Assembly: GCA_947566075.1 (NCBI GenBank) | Contig: CANOIM010000020.1 | Span: forward strand, 1-20,600 | DNA from: an uncultured Eggerthellaceae bacterium | Lineage (GTDB): Bacteria > Actinomycetota > Coriobacteriia > Coriobacteriales > Eggerthellaceae | DNA length: 20,600 nt | Direction: 5' to 3' | Part shown: piece by piece, positions 8,468-15,021 of the stretch | How the letters are laid out: each line of letters begins with the position of its first letter | Numbering within the stretch: the first letter of the stretch is position 1 | Program-made: the position numbers and the translations under genes | Notes under the pieces: model-generated | The model's input: only the letters and a program-made list of their open reading frames with translations | Told to the model about the DNA's origin: nothing | Databases searched by the model: none

Positions 8468-9532
8468 ATGGCGCTTTCCATCGGGATCGTAGGGCTGCCG
8501 AATGTGGGCAAGTCCACGCTGTTCACGGCGCTCACTAACAAAGGCGGCTTGGCTGCCAATTACCCCTTCGCCACCATCGAACCCAACGTGGGCATCGTGC
8601 CGGTGCCGGACAGCCGGTTGGATGCGCTGGCAAAGATAGACAGTCCGGCGAAGATCGTGCCCGCTACGGTGGAATTCGTTGACATTGCTGGTCTGGTTGC
8701 CGGAGCCAGCCAGGGAGAGGGCCTGGGTAACCAGTTCCTGGCGAACATCCGTGAGACGGATGCTATCTGCGAGGTGGTGCGCTTCTTCTCTGACCCGGAC
8801 GTGGTGCACGTGGCGGGCAAGGTGGATGCGCTCTCGGACGTGGAGACCATCAAGACGGAGCTCATCTTGGCGGATATCGCTACCATTGAAAAGGCGCTTC
8901 CGCGGCTGGAGAAGGAGGCCAAGCGCGACAAGGCAGCCGTCAAGAAGCTGGAGGCGGCACGCAAGGTGCTGGACGGGCTCAATGAGGGGCACAGGGCCCG
9001 CACGCTGGGGCTGGACGAGGAAGAGCAGGAGGCCATCTATGAGCTGCACCTGCTCACCATGAAGCCCATGCTCTATGTGGCGAATGTGGATGAGGATCAG
9101 TTGAGCGCTGACCTGCCAGAGATAGATGGATTGGCACCCGTGCCCATCTCTGCAAAGGTGGAGGCTGACCTGGCAGAACTGGATGCAGAAGAGGCAGCGG
9201 AATACCTGGAGGCCATGGGGCTAGAGGAAAGCGGACTGGCGCGCCTCGTGCGTGAGGCCTACGCGCTTCTAGGGCTGCAATCCTTCTTCACCAGTGGTGA
9301 AACGGAGAGCCGGGCCTGGACGGTGCCCATAGGGGCCAAGGCTCCTCAGGCAGCTGGCGTCATCCATTCTGATTTCGAGCGAGGCTTCATCAAGGCTGAA
9401 ACGGCTTCCTTTGAGGATTACGTGGCAAACGGTGGCGAAAAGGGTTGCCGGGAGACCGGAACGCTGCGCCAGGAAGGCAAGGATTATGTGGTGCAGGATG
9501 GGGACGTCATGCACTTCAAATTCAACGTCTAA
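8468..9532 (+). CDS. ychF: Ribosome-associated Obg-type ATPase YchF
   Basis: A 354-residue P-loop NTPase of the YchF/Ola1 group, conserved in nearly all bacteria and tied to ribosome and stress functions; it prefers ATP. G1 is GLPNVGKST (residues 9-17), the switch region includes NYPFATIEPNVGIV, G3 is DIAG (72-75), and the usual NKxD is replaced by NVDE (206-209), which is the YchF hallmark that changes nucleotide specificity. A coiled region (about 130-170) and the C-terminal TGS domain (about 275-354, with FFTSGETESRAWTV and HSDFERGFIKAE) follow. Length is close to the usual ~363. AAGGAT upstream serves as ribosome site with a rather long spacer. Confidence 0.96.
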   Translation: MALSIGIVGLPNVGKSTLFTALTNKGGLAANYPFATIEPNVGIVPVPDSRLDALAKIDSPAKIVPATVEFVDIAGLVAGASQGEGLGNQFLANIRETDAICEVVRFFSDPDVVHVAGKVDALSDVETIKTELILADIATIEKALPRLEKEAKRDKAAVKKLEAARKVLDGLNEGHRARTLGLDEEEQEAIYELHLLTMKPMLYVANVDEDQLSADLPEIDGLAPVPISAKVEADLAELDAEEAAEYLEAMGLEESGLARLVREAYALLGLQSFFTSGETESRAWTVPIGAKAPQAAGVIHSDFERGFIKAETASFEDYVANGGEKGCRETGTLRQEGKDYVVQDGDVMHFKFNV

Positions 9533-9571
9533 GGCAACCACAGCACCGGATCTTGCCGCTCCAATGTCTGA

Positions 9572-10462
9572 TCATGGCAGGTAATGCACTTGCAAGATCT
9601 CAGGATGCGCATCTACGAAGGCTGAGGCACGGGAAGGTCCCAGCATGAGCAGCGTGGTTGAGAACCCCTCTGCATCCAGGGAGCGTTCGCAGACCACAGA
9701 TACCGAAGGGCATTCCACCGGCGCGGGCATCCCTGTGTTTGGGTCAAGGATGTGATGGTAGGGAACGCCCTCCACTACGCAGCTACGCTCATAGGTGCCG
9801 CTGGTCACCACGCTACCATGCTCAAGGGTGATGACGCGGGCGGTCTTCTCTGGCGCGCAGGGGTCACGCAAGCCCACCTTCCAGGGGCTGCCATCTGGTT
9901 TGCTGCCACCCACTAGGATGTTCCCGCCCAGGTCTATGACCCACCCCCGGCCTCCGTGATCCTCAAAGAGCCCTTGCAACTCATCGGCTATCCATCCCTT
10001 TGCAATACCGCCCACATCCATCATGGCCTCTGGATCATTTAAGCGGATGCGGTGCCCCTGACGGTCAAGGCGGATCTGCTGCCAGTTCACATGGCGCACC
10101 GCTTCCTCAAGGGCTGAGCGGTTGGGGATGATCCCTTGCTTCAGGTCCCAGAGCTTGCTCACCGCACCGATGGTGATATCGAAGAGACCACCGCTAGCTT
10201 CGCAATAACCTAGGGCCGCTTCCACCACGTTGAAGGTGACAGGGTCAACGGGTACCCACTTTCCCTGAGCCGCATTCACCCGTGAGATGTCTGAGGTGGG
10301 AAGGGTGCGTGAGAGCAGGCGCTCGTAGCGTTCGCAATCCTCCCGAGCGGCATCCAAAGCTTGCTCCATGGCTGAAGCATTCCCGTAAGCGCGCAGGCCT
10401 ACCAGGGTGTCGAAGGCGCGAAAGCGCGCCTCAGTCCATTTCGCTCTGCAGTCATCTGTCAT
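9572..10462 (-). CDS. ApbE-family FAD:protein FMN transferase, no export signal
   Basis: A 296-residue ApbE-like enzyme. The family moves FMN from FAD onto a Thr of target proteins, with magnesium. Visible motifs are SDISRVN (57-63), GGLFDITIGAVSKLWDL (91-107), DVGGIAKGWIADEL (149-162), the VIDLGGNILVGG core (175-186), HHILDPNTGMP (236-246) and GFSTTLLMLG (266-275). Unlike most ApbE proteins it has no signal peptide or lipobox: it begins MTDDCRAKW and enters the catalytic domain at once. The start is supported by GAGGA five bases before the ATG. It is divergent from the molybdoenzyme operon. Its target is unknown, but the small protein at 16395 carries DAVSGAT, which resembles the flavinylation site recognised by this family. 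Confidence 0.92.
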   Translation of the reverse strand: MTDDCRAKWTEARFRAFDTLVGLRAYGNASAMEQALDAAREDCERYERLLSRTLPTSDISRVNAAQGKWVPVDPVTFNVVEAALGYCEASGGLFDITIGAVSKLWDLKQGIIPNRSALEEAVRHVNWQQIRLDRQGHRIRLNDPEAMMDVGGIAKGWIADELQGLFEDHGGRGWVIDLGGNILVGGSKPDGSPWKVGLRDPCAPEKTARVITLEHGSVVTSGTYERSCVVEGVPYHHILDPNTGMPAPVECPSVSVVCERSLDAEGFSTTLLMLGPSRASAFVDAHPEILQVHYLP

Positions 10463-10481
10463 GGCGTTCCTCTCTCAGATC

Positions 10482-10511
10482 ATCATAACGCCCGTTCAAC
10501 GCCTCAGTCTA
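10482..10511 (-). promoter_or_regulatory. Possible promoter of the ApbE gene
   Basis: On the minus strand TAGACT (10506-10511) and TATGAT (10482-10487) are separated by 18 bases, giving a start about 12 bases before the GAGGA ribosome site. The -35 is weak. An imperfectly centred inverted repeat GATGAG/CTCATC (10516-10531) lies immediately upstream. Confidence 0.35.
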
Positions 10512-10579
10512 TCGGGATGAGACGGCTCATCTCTCATGTTCCGAAGCTGATTTCTCTCAATACGCCCTTCGTGGGGGAT

Positions 10580-10596
10580 ATGGCTTCCAAAGCCAT
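10580..10596. promoter_or_regulatory. Inverted repeat in the divergent spacer, possible operator
   Basis: ATGGCTT and AAGCCAT, seven bases each, flank CCA. It lies 62 bases before the molybdoenzyme ATG in the spacer shared with the divergent ApbE gene. A regulator site for the inducible operon is plausible; no regulator gene is present in the window. It could also form a small hairpin in a leader RNA. Confidence 0.35.
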
Positions 10597-10657
10597 TCGT
10601 AGTCTTTGAGCCATGCGAGCTGAAAGCTCAAAGCAAGAGAGAAAGCGAGGAGAGGAC

Positions 10658-13153
10658 ATGACTCAGCAAGAGCCAGTCGAGTATCACTGGGGTGAGACCC
10701 ATGGCAAGAAGTACCGTCGTGGCACCCGTCTTGCCAAGGATGCAACGGCTCCTAAGCCAGCAGCCAAGACCCCAGACGTTCCCTGGACTTGGGAAGAGGA
10801 CGGCATGACCGTCATCCGTGGCACCGCCCGGTCCGCACCGGGGTGTCACAATGTGTGCGGCATCTTGTCCTATGTGAAGGACGGGAAGCTCGTCAAGATA
10901 GAGGGTGACCCGGAGGACCCCTACAACCAAGGGCGTCTCTGCAGCCGCTGCCTCTGCATCCCTGATTATGTTTACCATGAGGACCGCCTTCTCTACCCCA
11001 TGAAGCGCGCCCGCGAAGACCGCGGCAAGGACAAGTTCGAGCGCATCACCTGGGATGAGGCCTACGACATCATCGTGGAGAACTTCAAGAAGGTAGCCGA
11101 TGAGTATGGTGCAGACAAGATAGCTTGCTGCCAGGGCACCGGTCGCGACATCCACCAGGTGACGCGCATCAATGCCACTTGCGGCTCTCCCAATGAGGGC
11201 GTGCCCTACTTCGCGGGCAACTCCTGCTATCTGCCCCGCATCGCCTCCATGGCTTGCATGCTGGGAGACCCTTGCGTGATGGATTGCAGCCAGTTCCTGC
11301 CGGAGCGCTACGATGATCCGCGCTATATCGTGCCCGAATACTGCATCATCTGGGGCCATCAGCCGTTCTACTCCAACGCTGACGGCTTCTACGGCCACTG
11401 GATCATAGACCTCATGAAGCGGGGCATGAAGGTGGCCGTGGTAGACCCGAAGCTCACGTGGATAGCGGCGAAGGCGGGCGAGGACTGGCTGCGCGTGCGC
11501 CCCGGCGGCGATGGCGCTCTGGCCATGGCCATGCTGAAGGTCATCTGTGATGAGAAGCTCTATGACCAGGACTTCTGCGACAAGTGGGTCTACGGCTTGG
11601 ATGCGGTCTGCGAGCGCGTAGCAGCCATGGACTTGGATGACCTCTGCGAAAAGGCCTGGGTATCCGTGGAAGACGTCCAGCGCGTGGCCCGCACCTATGC
11701 GGCGGCGAAGCCCGCAGCCATCCAATGGGGCGTGGCCTTGGACCAGCAGACCGGCGGCCAGCAGGCGGCCCATGCCGTGACAGCCCTCTGGTGCATCACC
11801 GGTAACCTGGATGTGCCGGGCGGTAACGTCATCGGTCAGGCTTGTTGGGGCATCGAACAGCCGAACTGGACGGGCTGCTGGGGTTACGATGAGCTGCTCA
11901 CCGAAGAGGAATCAGCGAAGCGCATCGGCATCGAGCGCTATCCTATGTTCGCCGTGGGCTTCAAGAACCTCTCCTCCAACGCCACCATAGAAGCCTGGCA
12001 GCGGGGTGAGGTGCCCATCCATGCCGCCTATTTCGTCACCAACAACTTCCTGGCCACCATGGGTGCTCAGGCTGAGCAGCAGCTGGAATGGTACAAGCAG
12101 ATAGACTTCTGTGTTTTCCAAGACCTGTTCATGACGCCCTCCATGATGGCCCTGGCTGACGTGGTGCTGCCTGCAGCCACCTATGCTGAGCGCAACGGCT
12201 TCGGCGGCTTGAACCCCTATCGCATCAGCTGCATCACTCAGGCCATCGAACCGGTGGGTGAAGCAAAGCCGGACAACACCATCTTCCTTGAGCTGGGCAA
12301 GCGCCTGGCAGAGGCACTCCGTCCGCAGAACCAAGACATAGCCTGGCCCTGGGACAGCGTTGAGGAGATGTGGGACTACGCCTTGGAGGACGGCGGCTTC
12401 ACTTGGGAAGAGCTGCGTGATTCCGTTTGGAAGTATCCGGAATTCGAATACCGCAAGTACGAGAAGGGCCTTCTGCGTCCGGATGGCGGCGTGGGCTTCT
12501 CAACGGAGACGGGCCGCGCAGAGATCTACTCCATGGTGTTCCATCACACCTCTTGGTCCGGCCTGGATCCGCTGCCCAGCTACGTTGAGCCGGTGGAAAG
12601 CCCCTATTCCAACCCGGATGCTGTGGAAGAGCTGCCCTATATCGTCACCTCAGGCGCTCGCGTGCCACACTTTTTCCACTCTGAGCAGCGCCAGGTGAAG
12701 AAGCTGCGCAACCTACACCCTGACCCGCTCTGCTACCTGCATCCTGATACCGCTGCCAAGCATGGCATCAGCGAAGGGGATTGGATGTGGCTGGAAAATC
12801 AGCACGGCAAGTGCAAGTACCGCGCGAAGTTCGATGAGAACTACGACCCGCGGGTCATGCAGTGCGATCATGGCTGGTGGTTCCCTGAGCGCAAGGACCA
12901 GGCGGAAGAGAACACGGCTGATGAGAAGGCGGGCCTGTTCGGCGTCTTCGAGAGCCAGATCAACAACCTGGTCCCCTTCGATGCAGGCGTTTCCGGCTTC
13001 GGCTCCAACTACAAATCCATGATGTGCCGCATCTATAAGGATGGTGACGAGCCAGCGCCTTTGGGGGATCTGCCCCTTGCCAGCGGCAAGGACGGCAATG
13101 ACCCCACAGCCCAGACGGAGACCATAACCACCGAAGACCGGCCGCTGGCTTAA
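10658..13153 (+). CDS. Cytoplasmic molybdopterin-dependent oxidoreductase, DMSO reductase superfamily
   Basis: An 831-residue catalytic subunit of the bis-pyranopterin Mo/W enzyme superfamily. The start at 10658 is set by AGGAG at five bases; an earlier in-frame ATG at 10613 has none. No Tat signal is present, so it should act in the cytoplasm. The N-terminal cluster region is C63-x3-C67-x27-C95 with extra C98 and C100; the first Cys of the usual CxxCxxxC is Ala60. FERITWDEAYDII, the candidate metal-proximal GNSC190, TGNLDVPGGN and a C-terminal dinucleotide-binding domain (HPDTAAKHGISEGDW, DHGWWFPE) follow. It resembles the Eggerthellaceae group that includes catechol dehydroxylases, and more distantly acetylene hydratase and pyrogallol transhydroxylase. 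With the Fe-S protein 16 bases downstream it likely forms a two-subunit enzyme. The substrate is not deducible. Confidence 0.93.
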   Translation: MTQQEPVEYHWGETHGKKYRRGTRLAKDATAPKPAAKTPDVPWTWEEDGMTVIRGTARSAPGCHNVCGILSYVKDGKLVKIEGDPEDPYNQGRLCSRCLCIPDYVYHEDRLLYPMKRAREDRGKDKFERITWDEAYDIIVENFKKVADEYGADKIACCQGTGRDIHQVTRINATCGSPNEGVPYFAGNSCYLPRIASMACMLGDPCVMDCSQFLPERYDDPRYIVPEYCIIWGHQPFYSNADGFYGHWIIDLMKRGMKVAVVDPKLTWIAAKAGEDWLRVRPGGDGALAMAMLKVICDEKLYDQDFCDKWVYGLDAVCERVAAMDLDDLCEKAWVSVEDVQRVARTYAAAKPAAIQWGVALDQQTGGQQAAHAVTALWCITGNLDVPGGNVIGQACWGIEQPNWTGCWGYDELLTEEESAKRIGIERYPMFAVGFKNLSSNATIEAWQRGEVPIHAAYFVTNNFLATMGAQAEQQLEWYKQIDFCVFQDLFMTPSMMALADVVLPAATYAERNGFGGLNPYRISCITQAIEPVGEAKPDNTIFLELGKRLAEALRPQNQDIAWPWDSVEEMWDYALEDGGFTWEELRDSVWKYPEFEYRKYEKGLLRPDGGVGFSTETGRAEIYSMVFHHTSWSGLDPLPSYVEPVESPYSNPDAVEELPYIVTSGARVPHFFHSEQRQVKKLRNLHPDPLCYLHPDTAAKHGISEGDWMWLENQHGKCKYRAKFDENYDPRVMQCDHGWWFPERKDQAEENTADEKAGLFGVFESQINNLVPFDAGVSGFGSNYKSMMCRIYKDGDEPAPLGDLPLASGKDGNDPTAQTETITTEDRPLA

Positions 13154-13169
13154 GGAGAGATGGACGATC

Positions 13170-13514
13170 ATGGCATTCAAAGGAATCAAGGTAGACGTCA
13201 ACTACTGCACGGGCTGTGAGACCTGCGTGTTGGCCTGTCAGCAAGAACGCGGTTTCACCGAAAAGGAATTCGGCGTGACAGTGACCCAGCTAGGGCCCTT
13301 CCACATCACACCAGACAAAAAGGATTACGAGTTCGATTTCATCCCGCAGTTCACAGATTGGTGCGACCTGTGCGAAGAGCGCACTGCCAAAGGCAAGCTC
13401 CCCAGCTGCGTACAGATGTGTCAGGCCCAATGCTTGGAGTACGGGGATATGGAAGAGCTGATGCGGGCGGTCACCTCTCCCAAGCAGGTGGTCTACGCCA
13501 TCAAGGAGGCCTAG
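13170..13514 (+). CDS. Small two-cluster 4Fe-4S electron-transfer subunit
   Basis: A 114-residue protein with two Cys sets: C13-x2-C16-x2-C19-x3-C23, and C65-x2-C68-x11-C80-x3-C84 with a further C88. The spacing is that of a shortened DmsB-like or ferredoxin-like subunit carrying two [4Fe-4S] clusters. No signal or membrane segment is seen, matching the cytoplasmic catalytic subunit that ends 16 bases upstream. It probably feeds electrons to the molybdoenzyme. AAGGAGA overlapping the upstream stop provides the ribosome site. No membrane anchor (NrfD or DmsC type) is encoded nearby, so the electron donor must be soluble or encoded elsewhere. Confidence 0.92.
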   Translation: MAFKGIKVDVNYCTGCETCVLACQQERGFTEKEFGVTVTQLGPFHITPDKKDYEFDFIPQFTDWCDLCEERTAKGKLPSCVQMCQAQCLEYGDMEELMRAVTSPKQVVYAIKEA

Positions 13515-13543
13515 AGGCTCTCGCGCTCTGACAGAGGGAAACT

Positions 13544-13585
13544 GCCGGGAGGGCCCCCTACCCCCCAAAACCCCTCCCGGCTTTT
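13544..13585 (+). terminator. Intra-operon hairpin with T-run
   Basis: Ten-base arms GCCGGGAGGG (13544-13553) and CCCTCCCGGC (13572-13581) flank an 18-base C-rich loop, followed by TTTT. It lies between the Fe-S subunit and the 59-residue gene. It may act as a partial terminator that lowers expression of the downstream genes, or as a 3' stabiliser for the enzyme mRNA. Confidence 0.65.
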
Positions 13586-13656
13586 CCATAGAGTTCGGCA
13601 CCATCCCTCGGGCTTCAGTCTGAGGGTAGAGATCCAGAGGAAAGGAAGGTCAGAAG

Positions 13657-13836
13657 ATGGGCATGGAAGACATCGTCGAGCGTTTGGACCACGTGGACGT
13701 GCGGGCACCGCGGGAGTTCTCCCACAGGGTGACGCCTGAGCAGCGTGAGCAGGGACGCATCGACTGGCGCATCCGCAACGCCGAGAACATGCAGAAGATG
13801 AAGACCCACACCGTGAACGACATCTATCAGAAGTAA
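13657..13836 (+). CDS. Small protein of unknown function, 59 residues
   Basis: An ATG with an AAGGAAGG ribosome site eight bases upstream opens a 59-residue frame beginning MGMEDIVERLDHVDVRAP and ending NDIYQK. The next gene starts 18 bases after its stop with its own AGGAGA site, so it is fitted into the operon like a real gene. The protein is highly charged, has no Cys, no signal and no membrane segment, and looks largely helical in its second half (QREQGRIDWRIRNAENMQKM). I do not recognise a family. A role as a subunit or stabiliser of the amidohydrolase-like protein or the molybdoenzyme is inferred only from position. Confidence 0.75.
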   Translation: MGMEDIVERLDHVDVRAPREFSHRVTPEQREQGRIDWRIRNAENMQKMKTHTVNDIYQK

Positions 13837-13854
13837 CGAAGGAAAGAGGAGACG

Positions 13855-14916
13855 ATGTCTGAGAATTTCAAAGTGATCGATGACAATGTCCATTTCTTGC
13901 CTACCGATCTGTTCACCAACAAGAAGGTGCTGAATGGGTTCCTCTATTCTGCCCCCATCACCTTCGGCGTGAAGGCCTACTTGGATAAGACCCCGGATGG
14001 CACCAAGGATCAGCTGGTCCTTGCCACCAAAGAGGGGGATGAGATCCTCAACTACGTGGACGGCGATTACACCCTTGAGGCGAAGATCAACGCCATGGAT
14101 GAAGTGGGTGTGGATATCGCTATGCTGCGCATGCCGGTGTGGCAGGAATGGCTCCACCTGGACACCTGTCAGATCGTGAACGATCAGGCGGCAGATATGT
14201 GCAAGAAGTCCGGTGGCCGTTTGGTAGCCAACGCAGTGGTGCCGCCTTGGGGGCGCCCAGAGGACATCGATGAGCTTAAGCGCTGCATCGAAGAGCTGGG
14301 CATGGTGGGCGTGCAGCTAGCCTGCTCCTACGGCAACAAATTCCTGGACGACCCGCTGTTCAAGCCCTACATGAAATACATCAACGATCACAAGATCCCG
14401 GCCGTCATCCATCACACGCCCGGCCAAAACTCCTTCGGCATGTTCCAAGAGTACACGCCGCTGCGCCGTGAGCTGGGCCGCATTACCGTACAAGCCACTG
14501 CGGTGGGTCGCGAGCTGTATTCCGGCATGTTCGACGAGTTCCCGAACCTGAAGTTCGTGCACACCATGTTCGGCGGTAACTGGTTCGCGCTTCAGAATCT
14601 GCTGGCGCCCCACGTGTCCAAGGTCAAGAAGGAGGCCATGAATCGCCTGGCCACCAACATCACGCGCGAGGACTACTTCCGCTACCTCCAGAACAACATC
14701 TATTTCGACTCTACCCACCCCATGAGCTGGAGCAAAGAAGAGTTGGAGTGCGCGGTCCAGGTGTGCGGCGCTGACCACATCCTCTTGGGTTCCTCTTTTC
14801 CCGTGTTCTACGAGTGGATGGCGAAGAGCGTGGGCGCCATCAACGAGCTGGACATTACTGAAGAGGATCGCAAGCTGATCCTCGGCGGCAACGCAGCGCG
14901 ACTGTTCAACCTGTAA
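13855..14916 (+). CDS. Amidohydrolase-2 family (PF04909-like) protein with a degenerate metal site
   Basis: A 353-residue TIM-barrel protein of the family that includes ACMSD, gamma-resorcylate decarboxylase and related aromatic acid decarboxylases or hydratases. Family marks are NVHFLP near the start, GMVGVQLACSYGNKFLDDPLFKPYM-type strands, IPAVIHHTP (H186/H187), FPNLKFVHTMFGG (H236) and the C-terminal ILGGNAARLFNL. The normal metal ligands are altered: the N-terminal [H/E]xH is N11-V-H13, and the barrel-end GTDYP is G312-S-S314-F-P316, so the invariant Asp is Ser. H236 lacks the usual following Glu. It may bind a different metal, work without one, or have become a binding or chaperone protein. 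AGGAGA precedes the ATG. Position behind the molybdoenzyme suggests a second step on, or handling of, the same substrate. Confidence 0.88.
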   Translation: MSENFKVIDDNVHFLPTDLFTNKKVLNGFLYSAPITFGVKAYLDKTPDGTKDQLVLATKEGDEILNYVDGDYTLEAKINAMDEVGVDIAMLRMPVWQEWLHLDTCQIVNDQAADMCKKSGGRLVANAVVPPWGRPEDIDELKRCIEELGMVGVQLACSYGNKFLDDPLFKPYMKYINDHKIPAVIHHTPGQNSFGMFQEYTPLRRELGRITVQATAVGRELYSGMFDEFPNLKFVHTMFGGNWFALQNLLAPHVSKVKKEAMNRLATNITREDYFRYLQNNIYFDSTHPMSWSKEELECAVQVCGADHILLGSSFPVFYEWMAKSVGAINELDITEEDRKLILGGNAARLFNL

Positions 14917-14950
14917 AGAACCTTTCCATTTCTCAAGATCAGGTGGGGCG

Positions 14951-15002
14951 TTTCGCGAAAGCGTCCCGCCGTACAACAGGCGCTCTGATAAGCCCAGAGC
15001 GC
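14951..15002. promoter_or_regulatory. Palindrome and hairpin upstream of the MFS gene
   Basis: The 105-base gap after the amidohydrolase gene holds the perfect 10-base palindrome TTTCGCGAAA (14951-14960) and a hairpin with eight-base arms GCGCTCTG (14980-14987) and CAGAGCGC (14995-15002) around a seven-base loop. The hairpin ends 19 bases before the MFS ATG and close to its ribosome site, with no T-run, so mRNA processing or translational control is more likely than termination. The palindrome could be an operator for a separate MFS promoter. Confidence 0.45.
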
Positions 15003-15021
15003 GGTAAAAGAGAGGAAAATC

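Noticed and set aside
7103..9049. A 648-codon minus-strand open frame under the NSS and ychF genes
   Set aside because: It is rich in His, Glu, Gln and Arg in the way antisense frames of GC-rich genes are, spans two well-recognised genes and has no domain signature.
9533..9571. Bidirectional terminator between ychF and the ApbE gene
   Set aside because: No convincing stem-loop is visible in the 39-base convergent gap.
10628..11773. A 381-codon minus-strand frame opposite the molybdoenzyme
   Set aside because: Antisense shadow of a clearly coding gene; no motif, and it overlaps the ribosome site and start of the molybdoenzyme.
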